A stretch of DNA of 52,029 bases from an uncultured Dorea sp. (GCA_910579015.1 CAJTRO010000001.1:104080-156108), one strand, 5' to 3'; positions 1 to 8,827 are shown, counted from the first letter of the stretch. Numbers and translations: made by a program. Notes: generated from the letters alone by a model not told the origin.

Positions 1-120
1 CCTCAGTCAACCGTTGCCGAAATAGCAGAATCTGTGGGATTCCGTGACACCGGATATTTCTGCAAGGTATTCAAAAAAGCTACCGGTTTTACGCCGAACC
101 GTTTCCGAAAGGGGGTATGA
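1..120 (+). CDS. AraC-family response regulator, C-terminal end (partial)
   Basis: Reading frame 1 is open from the first base and encodes 39 residues before TGA at 118-120. The residues match the second helix-turn-helix of an AraC/XylS DNA-binding domain: an AEIAESVGF recognition-helix start, then DTGYFCKVFKK and TGFTPNRFRK, the usual C-terminal signature. The gene body lies outside the window. It overlaps the next gene by ATGA (117-120), and that gene is a YesM-type kinase. This makes it very likely a YesN-type response regulator (receiver plus AraC HTH), usually linked to carbohydrate uptake. The receiver domain cannot be seen. Confidence 0.85.
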   Translation, partial: PQSTVAEIAESVGFRDTGYFCKVFKKATGFTPNRFRKGV

Positions 121-1850
121 ATATGCGGCAGTTTACAAATAAGCTTCCAGTCAAAATTTCTTTTTGCCTGTTTCTTTTTGTATGCATCCCGATGCTCATC
201 TGTAACCTGGGACTACAGCTGTACCTGAAATCGAATATTGTCCGCAATACTACCTTTGCCTTTGAGAATGCGGCAGTCAACATCGAAAATACTTTTGAAA
301 ACGTTTTCAGCGAAATCGGAATCACCTTGAACCTGTTATCCACGGATCCCGCCCTTTACAACACGCTGGAACCCTCCCCCGAATCATTCAATGAAGAGTT
401 GAAGCGGAAAATCTCCGTAGATTCTCTGACCGCGCAGTATCAGCAGCACATCCTTTACTGCACGGTTGATTTCCTGATCCTGGACGCTTCAGACAGACTG
501 TACAGCACCTATTATATCCAGGATCAGGATACACTGCTCCAAAATCTTAATCTGCACTGCCGCCCTCAAATACAGGAAAATGATCTTAACTTTTCATTCT
601 TTTCCATTTCCATGGATTATCTGGGCGGTAACGCAGATACTCCCGTTCTCTGTGTCGGGAAATCAATACGAAACTATAAACGGCAGTATCTCGGCCTTGC
701 ACTTGCGATCATAGATGAGAAAAAACTGTACAATATCATAGAAAAATCATCACTATATCCAAACAGTATCAATCTGCTTACCACCGAAGATGATATTGTT
801 ATCTCCGCACGCGATAAAAGCATGATAGGCATGTCGCTTTCCGAGCTTATCGAAGAGCCTGACAGCTATCTGATCCAGGAGCATCAGGTATCAAACCACT
901 GGACGCTTACCTCTGCGATCTTGAAAAAAGATTTATACCAGAGCCTGCCGGTTTCGCAGTTTTTCATCTTTTTAAACCTAGGCATTACGTTTGTCTTTAT
1001 GGCGATCATTTTTTATATTATATCTTTCTTCCTTAAGCCGGTCAGAACACTGAAAGAACTGATGTCCAAAGTAGAAGACCACGATCTGGACGTTCGATTC
1101 CTGCCGGAGAGCAATGATGAATTATCGGAGCTTGGGATCTCTTTCAACCATATGCTTGAAAAAATCAACTCCCTCTTCAAGCGCACCCAGGAACAGCAGA
1201 AAAAATTACTGGAACAGGAAAATGAAAAAGAGCGTTACCGCTATATGGTACTTCAGTCCCAGATCAACCCGCACCTGACCTTTAACACGCTGAATAATAT
1301 CAAATGGACCGCATTGATCAATCAAGACACACAGGCCGCCGACATGATCGCCTCATTTGGGAAACTGTTAGAGAAGACGCTGAAATCAAGCGAGGATTAT
1401 TTCACCATCCGGGAAGAGCTTGCCTATATACAGGAATATGTGAACCTCATGCAGCCACACACATTAAAGGGGGTACATCTTGAAACCTATATCGAATCCC
1501 CTGACCTGTCTGACTGCCTGATTCTCAAGCTGCTCTTTCAACCGATTGTAGAAAATTCAATCCTCCACGGCTTCAATGACGATATCACGAAACCGTCCAT
1601 TATGATATCCATCCGTTCCAGGGAGGACAGCCTCATATGCAGAATCAGCGACAACGGAATCGGAATCTCCGAAGAAAAACTAAAGACAGTCCTTGACTTA
1701 GCGCCCGGTGGAAATCTGTCCCGTTCTATCGGAATCCCAAATATCGCAGAAAGACTTCATCTCTTTTACGGAGAAAAGGCAGAATTCTCCATCGACTCCA
1801 CCGAATATGAGGGAACGACGGTCACCTTTATTCTCCCTGCCAAAATATAA
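117..1850 (+). CDS. YesM-like sensor histidine kinase
   Basis: A 577-residue membrane kinase, partner of the AraC-type regulator it overlaps by 4 bases. It has a membrane segment at about residues 12-34, an extracellular Cache-like sensor region (about 36-280), a second membrane segment (about 283-307) and a HAMP linker. The His_kinase domain follows with His386 in QINPHLTFNTLN, then an HATPase domain with the N box (QPIVENSILHGF) and G1 box (SDNGIGIS). The family H box normally reads INPHFLYNTLN. Here F-L-Y after His is L-T-F, a mild departure with the catalytic His kept. An in-frame ATG at 123 is an alternative start. YesMN systems usually sense sugars and drive nearby ABC transporter genes. 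The target is not in this window. Confidence 0.9.
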   Translation: MNMRQFTNKLPVKISFCLFLFVCIPMLICNLGLQLYLKSNIVRNTTFAFENAAVNIENTFENVFSEIGITLNLLSTDPALYNTLEPSPESFNEELKRKISVDSLTAQYQQHILYCTVDFLILDASDRLYSTYYIQDQDTLLQNLNLHCRPQIQENDLNFSFFSISMDYLGGNADTPVLCVGKSIRNYKRQYLGLALAIIDEKKLYNIIEKSSLYPNSINLLTTEDDIVISARDKSMIGMSLSELIEEPDSYLIQEHQVSNHWTLTSAILKKDLYQSLPVSQFFIFLNLGITFVFMAIIFYIISFFLKPVRTLKELMSKVEDHDLDVRFLPESNDELSELGISFNHMLEKINSLFKRTQEQQKKLLEQENEKERYRYMVLQSQINPHLTFNTLNNIKWTALINQDTQAADMIASFGKLLEKTLKSSEDYFTIREELAYIQEYVNLMQPHTLKGVHLETYIESPDLSDCLILKLLFQPIVENSILHGFNDDITKPSIMISIRSREDSLICRISDNGIGISEEKLKTVLDLAPGGNLSRSIGIPNIAERLHLFYGEKAEFSIDSTEYEGTTVTFILPAKI

Positions 1851-1857
1851 AGGAACC

Positions 1858-4326
1858 CTACCCCATCCCATACCGTTGCAGCCTGCTGATGACCGCGCCG
1901 TTCGTCCTGCCATGCGCCATGGCGATCTCCGACAGCTTCATCCCTGCCTTAAACTCTGCAATCAGCCTTGCATCTTCCTCTTCTGTCCACCTAAGGCCAG
2001 TATTTTTCTGATTCCTTCCGCTGCCGTCCTTACCGGTCCCATCGTCATACACCGCCCTCCGGCCGGTAAAATATTCTACCACCATCCTCTGCACCGCCTC
2101 CGGATAAATCAGAAGCTGATACGAAAAGCCTCTCTGGCTGACCTTTTCTTCAACCTCTATCCCCATCCTTCTGCCTTGTTCTGTCGCAGATTTGACGAAT
2201 CTGCCCTCCGTCTCCTCTTCCGCAACAAGCCCTTCCTCCATCAGATAATCCCATATGATCGTCGTCGTGGCTTTCTTTACATTCTCCGAATGGCAGATGG
2301 CATTCATCCGGTCCCTGATCTCGCCGATATAACACTTCTCTGTGTATTCATACTTGCCGGCATCCTCATCCTGGAGGCAAAACGCGCCCTTTCTTCCGCC
2401 GCCATTTCGAGCCTGTGACCGTTCAACGCCTGCGGATACCGCCTGATCTTCCGGATTCTCTTCCCCAAGCTCTGCACTGGTCTGGGAATTAGGGCTGGCT
2501 TCTAAAAACGCTGCGATCGCGTCGATAAATCTCTGACCGTATTTGCAATACTTATTCTCTCCGACTCCCGATACCGCAAGCATCTCCCGCCTGTCCCCAG
2601 GCATCCTGACACACATCTCGATCAGCGTCTTATCACTGAAAATGATGTACGGCGGCATCCCTTCCTCTTTCGCAATAGCCGTCCGCAGCCGGCGTAATTC
2701 TTCGAACAGCCTGTATCCTGCGCTGGTAAGCGCGTCTGTACTCCGCGCCTTCTTCCTTCTGTCCGCCTGAGGCGTCTCCTTCTCCTCGAACTTACGGACC
2801 AGAACACGTGTACCTTCATTCTTCAACGGACTGATATCGCCCATCTGAAGAACCGGATATTCTCCGTTCGTCTGTACAATATATCCCTCGCTCAGCATCT
2901 GGTCGATCAACGTCTGGAGCTCCCTCTCGCTGACATCTGACAACGCCCCAAAAGACCTGTACGCAGACGCTCCAATCTCTCTTAGTCTGGCTCGATTGGC
3001 TCCAACCAGAATTCCCGTCACGATATTCCGTCCATATCTTCCTCTGGTCTCTGCAACACAGTTCACCACCCATTTTGCCTCGGCCGTCATATCCGTTTCC
3101 ACATAATCGCGATGGCAATTTCCGCAATTGTCACACGGCGAACAGGTCTTCTCACCAAAGTATTCCAGTATGTAATTCCTCAGACAATTTGTGGTCTTGC
3201 AATATCCTTCCATGACCTGGAGCCGGTGAGCGTCCCTCTGTCTGACAAGTTCTATGTCCTCGGCTTCCATTTCCTCAAAGACTTTATTATCAAGAAGGAA
3301 CTTGTCTATCATTACATCCTGTGCCGAAAACAGCAGGATACACCGGGCATTCTCCCCGTCACGTCCTGCACGCCCCGCTTCCTGATAATAGTTCTCCATG
3401 CTCTGAGGCATATTGTAATGGATCACGAACCTGACATTGGACTTATCAATCCCCATGCCAAAAGCATTGGTCGCCACTACCACCTGGGCCCTGTCATAGA
3501 TAAAATCATCCTGATTCTTCTTCCGCGTATTGTTATCAATCCCCGCATGGTAACTGGTCACGGGAACGCCCCGCTTGAACAGCATCTCATAGAGTGCATC
3601 CACATTCTTCCGCGTTGCGCAGTATATGATACCGCTCTCGGATGGATGCCTCTCGATATAATCCGCCACAAAAGCATCCTTCTTCTTCCCCGCCGCGTGC
3701 TCGACGCTGTAATACAGGTTCTCCCTGTCAAATCCCGTGACGACCACGTTCGGGCGGTCAAGCTTCAGGATACACTCGATATCTGTCTTTACCTCCTTCG
3801 TTGCCGTCGCGGTAAATGCACTCACAACCGGCCGGACCGGCAGATGTTCGATGAAGCCGACAATCTTCAGATAGCTCGGCCGGAAATCCTGCCCCCACTG
3901 GGAGATACAATGAGCCTCATCCACTGTAACCATCGAGATCTCACTGTTCAGTGCAAACTGCATGAACCGGCTGCTCTCAAGTCTCTCCGGCGCAACATAG
4001 ATGATCTTATAGATGCCTCTTGCGGCCAGTTCCAGCGCTTTGGTTATCTGGGATTCTGTAAGAGATGAGTTGATGAATGCGGCGTGGATCCCCGCTTCGT
4101 TTAAAGACTTCACCTGATCCTGCATCAGGGATATCAGAGGTGATATAACAAGCGTGATGCCCGAGAGCAGCAACGCCGGAACCTGATAGCACAGAGACTT
4201 GCCTGCGCCGGTGGGCATGACGGCAAGGGCGTCTCTTCCTGAGAGGATGGACTTGATGATCTCCTCCTGGCCGTTTCTGAAAGAGTCATAGCCGAAATAT
4301 TTTTTTAATATATCTGATGCATTCAT
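1858..4326 (-). CDS. recQ: ATP-dependent DNA helicase RecQ, long form
   Basis: A superfamily 2, 3'-5' DNA helicase for recombination and repair. The frame opens upstream at 4380, but the family N-terminus (MNASDILKKYFGYDSFR) and a purine-rich GGAAAGGAATTGGAAAC leader place the start at 4326, giving 822 residues. Visible motifs are Walker A TGAGKS (39-44), DEAH in VTVDEAHCISQWGQDF, motif VI QEAGRAGRDG and the RQC zinc cysteines CSPCDNCGNC. Next comes an HRDC domain with SGVGENKYCKYGQRFI. It is about 200 residues longer than E. coli RecQ. The extra C-terminus ends in a small helix-turn-helix-like unit (EEEDARLIAEFKAGMKLSEI...GAVISRLQRYG). It converges on the YesM gene with only 7 bases between stop codons, and I see no hairpin there. 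Confidence 0.93.
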   Translation of the reverse strand: MNASDILKKYFGYDSFRNGQEEIIKSILSGRDALAVMPTGAGKSLCYQVPALLLSGITLVISPLISLMQDQVKSLNEAGIHAAFINSSLTESQITKALELAARGIYKIIYVAPERLESSRFMQFALNSEISMVTVDEAHCISQWGQDFRPSYLKIVGFIEHLPVRPVVSAFTATATKEVKTDIECILKLDRPNVVVTGFDRENLYYSVEHAAGKKKDAFVADYIERHPSESGIIYCATRKNVDALYEMLFKRGVPVTSYHAGIDNNTRKKNQDDFIYDRAQVVVATNAFGMGIDKSNVRFVIHYNMPQSMENYYQEAGRAGRDGENARCILLFSAQDVMIDKFLLDNKVFEEMEAEDIELVRQRDAHRLQVMEGYCKTTNCLRNYILEYFGEKTCSPCDNCGNCHRDYVETDMTAEAKWVVNCVAETRGRYGRNIVTGILVGANRARLREIGASAYRSFGALSDVSERELQTLIDQMLSEGYIVQTNGEYPVLQMGDISPLKNEGTRVLVRKFEEKETPQADRRKKARSTDALTSAGYRLFEELRRLRTAIAKEEGMPPYIIFSDKTLIEMCVRMPGDRREMLAVSGVGENKYCKYGQRFIDAIAAFLEASPNSQTSAELGEENPEDQAVSAGVERSQARNGGGRKGAFCLQDEDAGKYEYTEKCYIGEIRDRMNAICHSENVKKATTTIIWDYLMEEGLVAEEETEGRFVKSATEQGRRMGIEVEEKVSQRGFSYQLLIYPEAVQRMVVEYFTGRRAVYDDGTGKDGSGRNQKNTGLRWTEEEDARLIAEFKAGMKLSEIAMAHGRTNGAVISRLQRYGMG

Positions 4327-4452
4327 GTGTTTCCAATTCCTTTCCCTTTCTGACCTGCTTTTCACATAATCGTACCACAAACACAGGAAAATTTCTACGG
4401 ATTTCTACAGATTCAACCGGAACGTGTCCTTAAAAAATTATATTTTTCTTTA

Positions 4453-4481
4453 TTGACAAATTCGATTCGACCATTTATGAT
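4453..4481 (+). promoter_or_regulatory. Sigma-A promoter for the Rpn-like gene
   Basis: TTGACA at 4453-4458, a 17-base spacer and TATGAT at 4476-4481 form a near-consensus promoter pointing right. It implies a leader of about 190 bases before the TTG start at 4679. Apart from this promoter I see nothing in the 352-base gap between recQ and the next gene. Confidence 0.7.
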
Positions 4482-4678
4482 AAATTATACTAAATACTAC
4501 ACGATACGTTGACAAAAAACGACAACACTCATCTTACCCCCCTATTCCGGCAATCTCTGCCTGGGACTTTTCTACCAAAGATAACCACTACAAAAGCAAA
4601 ACTCCAAAAGTGAATAATAATTACTTAGAAGGACTAAAGACAGCAATCATTGAATTATCGAACAGGAGGAGTTTATAT

Positions 4679-6124
4679 TTGAACAGGAATAAGAAGATGA
4701 TTCTGCCGGCAGTGTTAGGCGATCTCAAGACACGGCAGGAGGTTATGGAAGAAATCATAAGCAGCCCGTCTACATATCATGCATTCAAGAGATTAAAGCC
4801 CGGGTTCCAAGAGGAATTCATTGAATTCTGCATGGGTGTCAGAGGCATGAAGATGACATACGACACATTCTTCAAGCATATCTTTGATGCAGAGGTTCAT
4901 CCCGAACGTCTTTCCGCGTTCTTATCAAAGGTTATCGGCCGTCCCCTTAAGATTAAGCGGGCATTAGGGAACGAACATCGACGGATCTCCGAAAAAGCCT
5001 CGCTTGTAATCCTGGATCTGATCGTGGAGTTCACAACCGGAGAACTGGCAGATGTTGAGATCCAGAAGTTCGGCTATATGTTCCCGGGAGAACGTGCAAG
5101 CTGCTATGCCGCCGATATGATGATGCGTCAGTACGAACGTGAAAAAAGCATACGCGGAGATAAGTTTAATTACAAGGACCTGAAAAAGATCTATACGATC
5201 GTACTCATGGAAAACAGCAGTGCAGAATTCAAAAAGTTCCCGGATTCCTATATCCACAGAGGTGAATGGCGGTTCGACACGGGCCTTAAGATGAATCTTC
5301 TACAGGAATTTTACTTTATACCGCTTGATATTTTTCTTAAGACAGAGGATAATAAGAACAAGAACACTATAAGGAACGAATTGGAAGCATGGCTGTATTT
5401 TATCGGATCAGATAAGCCGGCGCATATCTACAAGGTGTTGCAGCGCTATCCCGAATTCGAAGAGATGTATCGGGATATAGAGTACTTCCGATATCACCCG
5501 GAGGAGGCAATCAATATGTTCTCAGAAGCATTACAGATTATGGATGAAAATACGGCGGCCTATATGATAGTAGAAAAGGAACGATTAATAAAAGAGATGG
5601 ATACCGAACTCAAAGAGCTGGACGCTATGCTTAAGGAGAAAGATGTTGCTCTCAAAGAGATAGATTCCGAGCTTAAAGAGATGGATTCTGAGCTCAAAGA
5701 GATGGATTCCACTCTCAAAGAAAAGGATTCTGAACTCAAAGAGATGGATTCTGTGTTTAAAGAAATGGATTCTGAACTCAAAGAAAAAGATTCTGTGCTT
5801 AAAGAAAAGGATTCTGAACTCAAAAAGATGGATTCCACTCTCAAAGAAAAGGATTCTGAACTCAAAGAAAAAGATTCTGAACTCAAAGAGATGGATTCCA
5901 CTCTCAAAGAAAAGGATTCTAAACTCAAAGAGATGGATTCCACTCTCAAAGAAAAGGATTCTAAACTCAAAGAGATGGATTCCACTCTCATCAGGAAGGA
6001 TGACGCCCTCAAAGAGAAAGATCTTCTGATAGAAAAGATACTTACTGAAAAGCAAGAGACCGAAGACCAACTAGCAGAACTTAAGAAACAGGTAGACCTG
6101 CTTATCGCACAAAAGAATAATTAA
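4679..6124 (+). CDS. Rpn/PDDEXK_2-family protein with 21-heptad coiled-coil tail
   Basis: The N-terminal 270 residues resemble the Rpn family (PD-(D/E)XK nuclease, transposase_31 relatives): TYDTFFKHIFD, LDLIVEFTTGELADVEIQ as the nuclease core (ELADVEIQ supplies the D/E-x-Q-type acidic residues), and RASCYAADMMMRQY. Such proteins promote recombination in E. coli and are common accessory genes. The tail is a run of 21 seven-residue units with consensus KE(M/K)DSxL, predicted to form one long coiled coil. The start is decided by the ribosome site. AGGAGG at 4664-4669 sits 9 bases before TTG at 4679, while the GTG at 4610 has no Shine-Dalgarno. I therefore call 481 residues. The function in this host is unknown. 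Confidence 0.75.
   Translation: MNRNKKMILPAVLGDLKTRQEVMEEIISSPSTYHAFKRLKPGFQEEFIEFCMGVRGMKMTYDTFFKHIFDAEVHPERLSAFLSKVIGRPLKIKRALGNEHRRISEKASLVILDLIVEFTTGELADVEIQKFGYMFPGERASCYAADMMMRQYEREKSIRGDKFNYKDLKKIYTIVLMENSSAEFKKFPDSYIHRGEWRFDTGLKMNLLQEFYFIPLDIFLKTEDNKNKNTIRNELEAWLYFIGSDKPAHIYKVLQRYPEFEEMYRDIEYFRYHPEEAINMFSEALQIMDENTAAYMIVEKERLIKEMDTELKELDAMLKEKDVALKEIDSELKEMDSELKEMDSTLKEKDSELKEMDSVFKEMDSELKEKDSVLKEKDSELKKMDSTLKEKDSELKEKDSELKEMDSTLKEKDSKLKEMDSTLKEKDSKLKEMDSTLIRKDDALKEKDLLIEKILTEKQETEDQLAELKKQVDLLIAQKNN
5591..6031 (+). repeat. 21-bp tandem repeat encoding coiled-coil heptads
   Basis: Twenty-one consecutive 21-base units encode KEMDSEL-like heptads. Several units are almost identical at DNA level, for example GATTCTGAACTCAAAGA and GATTCCACTCTCAAAGA blocks alternating through 5700-5990. 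This is a coding minisatellite, and its copy number is likely to vary between strains without breaking the frame. The antisense open frames over it are by-products of the repeat. Confidence 0.9.
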
Positions 6125-6152
6125 GGAGAGCAATCACACCAAAGGCTATTCT

Positions 6153-6725
6153 ATGAAAAAGATAATACTAAACATACTAAAACCCTTATCATTCCTGCCT
6201 GCTCTGGCCATGATGTATATCATCTATAGTTTTTCTGCACAGACAGGGGAGGCATCCGGGAATTTAAGTTATGCTGTCAGCTACAAGATTGTAGAGATTG
6301 GAAACGACGTATTAGAAACCGGATTTACCGAAGCGCAGATTGGACGCTATGCCCATAGAATCGAACATCCTGTACGGAAGCTTGCCCACATGACCGAATA
6401 CTTTCTGTTGGCCGTGGCCGTATCATTTCCATTCTATGTGTATGGGCTTCGCGGCTTTGCGTTGATGGTGGCCGCCGGGCTGATCTGTGTAGGATTTGCC
6501 GCGGGCGACGAGTATCACCAGTCCTTTGTCGCTGGGCGGGGACCGTCAAAGAAGGATGTCATGATCGACAGCATTGGCGTTTTCTTCGGAATTCTATGCG
6601 TCCGTATCGTTTGCTGGACTGCACTTGCGCCGTTTAATGCCGCTAAACACATTGCCGAGAGGGCACGAAGGCGGTCACGGACAAGGAAGTCTTCCCGCGA
6701 ACGACATACAAGGCAGGTGCCTTAG
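6153..6725 (+). CDS. VanZ-family membrane protein
   Basis: A 190-residue membrane protein of the VanZ-like family. It shows an N-terminal helix (about 10-30), the family motif RKLAHMTEYFLLA, two more helices and the second motif GDEYHQSFVAGRGPSKKDVMIDSIG. VanZ relatives confer low-level teicoplanin or lipopeptide resistance in some bacteria, but most are uncharacterised. The basic C-terminal tail (ERARRRSRTRKSSRERHTR) is probably cytoplasmic. It lies 28 bases after the Rpn-like gene and its stop codon lies within the next inverted repeat. Confidence 0.85.
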   Translation: MKKIILNILKPLSFLPALAMMYIIYSFSAQTGEASGNLSYAVSYKIVEIGNDVLETGFTEAQIGRYAHRIEHPVRKLAHMTEYFLLAVAVSFPFYVYGLRGFALMVAAGLICVGFAAGDEYHQSFVAGRGPSKKDVMIDSIGVFFGILCVRIVCWTALAPFNAAKHIAERARRRSRTRKSSRERHTRQVP

Positions 6726-6781
6726 TGTGATGACCGTATTATATTCAGTCAAACCTCCTTGTCTATACGGTCATCACACTA
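6723..6781. terminator. 17-bp perfect inverted repeat, probable bidirectional terminator
   Basis: Positions 6723-6739 and 6765-6781 are perfect reverse complements (TAGTGTGATGACCGTAT) around a 25-base loop. It sits between two convergent genes, the VanZ-like gene (whose stop codon is in the left arm) and the LytTR regulator. A bidirectional terminator is therefore the simplest reading. There is no T tract on either side and the loop is long, so another structural role is possible. On the minus strand the loop contains AAGGAGG. Confidence 0.5.
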
Positions 6782-6830
6782 GATGTCTCATTCACCTTCG
6801 TCCAGATAACCCGGCGGATGGAAATTCATA

Positions 6831-7565
6831 TCAGATCCGCTCCATCAACGCCTTCTTCATCCCTCTCGAGAACATGCATTTTTCCCCGTTTTTCATGAGA
6901 ATCTCCCGCCCTTTCAGATCCAGCTCGGCAATCTGCGCAACATTGACCAGATAAGCCCTGTGCACCCTGATGAACGTCTCTTTGAACTTCTCTTCCAGTT
7001 CCCGCATACTCCCGATAAAGTCAATCCGATCGTTATGCGCATGTAACTCTATCCGGTGGGTCCGCCCCGCAGTCTCGAAGAACACGATCTCATCCACCGG
7101 AATGTGCTTGACTACATCCATCACCTTCACCGAGAAGAACTCCCGCTCCTCGCCATTTTCCTTATGCATACGCTCAGTAATCACCTTCAGGCAATGACGG
7201 ATCCCCTCCTGCATCTTCTCCTGGTTCCCTTTCACAATATAATCCAACGCCTCCAGATGATACCGGAATGTCTCGAAGGCAAGATCTGAAAATGCCGTTA
7301 CATATATCAAAAATCCTCTGGAATCCATTTTCCGGATCTCCTGCCCCAGGCAAAAGCCGTCCATCGGCTCCCCCTTAAGCTCTATATCAAGAAAATAAAT
7401 CCCACGCCCCGGCGAATCCTTCACCGCCTGAATAATCTCTTGCGGGTGCCCGCTGCACAGCACGACTTCCATATCATAGCCCTCGATCATAATCTGTTTT
7501 TCCAGATATTCTTTCTGTGCAGCACGAATTACCGCGTCATCCTCGCATACATAGACCGGAAGCAT
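6831..7565 (-). CDS. LytTR-family response regulator (AgrA-like), system 1
   Basis: A 244-residue cytoplasmic regulator. It has a receiver domain with acidic pocket EDD (8-10) and phospho-acceptor Asp60 (YFLDIELKG), then a C-terminal LytTR DNA-binding domain (FFETAGRTHRIELH through FIRVHRAYLVNVAQI). The frame opens at 7628, but AGGAGG at 7571-7576 places the start at 7565. The order on this strand is kinase, CPBP protease, regulator. A LytTR-type direct repeat lies upstream of the protease gene (8788-8819), so autoregulation of protease and regulator is likely. Confidence 0.9.
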   Translation of the reverse strand: MLPVYVCEDDAVIRAAQKEYLEKQIMIEGYDMEVVLCSGHPQEIIQAVKDSPGRGIYFLDIELKGEPMDGFCLGQEIRKMDSRGFLIYVTAFSDLAFETFRYHLEALDYIVKGNQEKMQEGIRHCLKVITERMHKENGEEREFFSVKVMDVVKHIPVDEIVFFETAGRTHRIELHAHNDRIDFIGSMRELEEKFKETFIRVHRAYLVNVAQIAELDLKGREILMKNGEKCMFSRGMKKALMERI

Positions 7566-7631
7566 TCCATCCCTCCTTAAACTGTCCGAAAGCTGTTTCT
7601 GCTTTACATACTCTCCGACAAAAACCATTTT

Positions 7632-8705
7632 TCACAGATTGGATACGCTATAGCTTGCAGCCGGCACATCCTTGATCCTTGACGTGTCCTTTTCGCGATA
7701 CTGCTTCGCAAAGATAAACAACCCGAACACAAGTACATTTATCAGAAGCGTCACCGGAATTTCCAGCCACGATACACTGTTATTTTCCAGTACGTCTGCT
7801 GAAAACGCCCCGGAAATGACCATGATCAGATTATTATTCAGAAAATGTATGATCACAGGCACCCATATGTTCTCCGTCTTCATATATGCATACCCAAGAA
7901 ATATTCCAAGCGTCACACAATTAATGATCTGGTTCACGGTCATGACCGCGCCATACTCCGGCTTCACATAGTAGAAAAAATCCAGCGGCAGATGCCACAG
8001 CCCCCATACTACTCCTAAGATCAGCACGCCCTTTCGCAGGCCAAATTTCTTCTGAAGAAGAGGCTGCAAATAATACCTCCATCCATACTCTTCCCCAAAG
8101 AAGGCAATATATCCTGTTAAAAAATTCAACGGCATGACCGCAATAAATATCCACGCCTCCGCACTCGTCATGATTGAGACAAATTTACCCAGCTCTCCTG
8201 CCAATCCATCAAAAACCGCCACTCTTCCTAAATACAGGATTGTAAATAGCAGGATGCATCCTACGGAAGACCGCCCGTTTTTCCATCTGATTCCATAAGC
8301 GCCCCGTTTCTTTTTCCCCGCCGCTATCAGACAGATCAGACAGATAATACTCCCCGCCGCCATCAGATATTGGACAGCCAGACAGAACACTGATATCGTC
8401 CCTCCCGGCAATGTAACTATGGCATCCGGCATCAGTACGGAAAGTACCGTAAGTACGATCGAGATGATCGTGTTCAGGATAAAACAAATATAGAATGCCT
8501 TTGGCATCTCCTTATCTTCCCTGCGGGTTAGAAGAAATGCAAACATAACCCCCATCGCAGGATAAAGCATCTGCGTAACGGGAAATGCACTCAGATTCAG
8601 CTGGTTTAAACTGCCGTACCACATCAGAAGCCCCAATAAGTACGGAATCCCATAAGCAATCGCAATAAAAATATAAAGCTGCCGTTTTTCTGTTTTTGAA
8701 CCCAT
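7632..8705 (-). CDS. CPBP-family intramembrane glutamic protease
   Basis: A 357-residue polytopic membrane protein with the CPBP (CAAX protease and bacteriocin-processing) motifs. These are motif 1 EEYGWRYYLQP with the paired glutamates and Arg, motif 2 GVVWGLWHLPLDF with the catalytic His, and motif 3 VIIHFLNNNL. Bacterial relatives serve in bacteriocin self-immunity or peptide maturation (Abi proteins). AGGAGG lies 8 bases before the ATG at 8705. It is placed between an AgrC-like kinase and a LytTR regulator. That suggests it processes or protects against the peptide the kinase senses, but no precursor peptide gene is visible. Confidence 0.88.
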   Translation of the reverse strand: MGSKTEKRQLYIFIAIAYGIPYLLGLLMWYGSLNQLNLSAFPVTQMLYPAMGVMFAFLLTRREDKEMPKAFYICFILNTIISIVLTVLSVLMPDAIVTLPGGTISVFCLAVQYLMAAGSIICLICLIAAGKKKRGAYGIRWKNGRSSVGCILLFTILYLGRVAVFDGLAGELGKFVSIMTSAEAWIFIAVMPLNFLTGYIAFFGEEYGWRYYLQPLLQKKFGLRKGVLILGVVWGLWHLPLDFFYYVKPEYGAVMTVNQIINCVTLGIFLGYAYMKTENIWVPVIIHFLNNNLIMVISGAFSADVLENNSVSWLEIPVTLLINVLVFGLFIFAKQYREKDTSRIKDVPAASYSVSNL

Positions 8706-8754
8706 CTTATATTCCTCCTTTTTCTTGTCACATACATGTTCAAAGCAACTTTAT

Positions 8755-8782
8755 TTTATACGATTTTTTATGTTCTCAAACA
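8755..8782 (-). promoter_or_regulatory. Promoter of the CPBP-LytTR operon
   Basis: On the minus strand a -10 of TATAAA (8755-8760) has a weak -35 at TGTTTG (8777-8782, spacing 16) or TTGAGA (8774-8779, spacing 13). The poor -35 directly next to the LytTR repeats fits an activator-dependent promoter. Confidence 0.5.
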
Positions 8783-8787
8783 GAAAA

Positions 8788-8820
8788 TGCCCAAACTGAT
8801 ATCTGCGGTGCCCAAACTGC
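8788..8820 (-). promoter_or_regulatory. LytTR-regulator binding site, direct repeats with 21-bp period
   Basis: The 11-mer CAGTTTGGGCA (minus strand) occurs twice, at 8788-8798 and 8809-8819, exactly 21 bases apart. Read as nonamers, TCAGTTTGG matches the AgrA/LytTR consensus (T/A)(A/C)(C/A)GTTN(A/G)(T/G) at all positions and GCAGTTTGG at eight of nine. Two nonamers with a 12-base spacer is the known AgrA-type layout. The site is upstream of the protease-regulator promoter. Confidence 0.7.
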
Positions 8821-8827
8821 TGGTTAC

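Noticed and set aside
3112..4068. A 318-residue rightward frame opposite recQ
   Set aside because: recQ on the other strand has every helicase motif. The opposite frame has no ribosome site or recognisable domain. The same applies to the long frames opposite jetA, the secreted protein, glgC and asnS.
5560..6070. Two long leftward open frames over the heptad repeats
   Set aside because: They are antisense by-products of the 21-base tandem repeat, with no ribosome site and low-complexity products.
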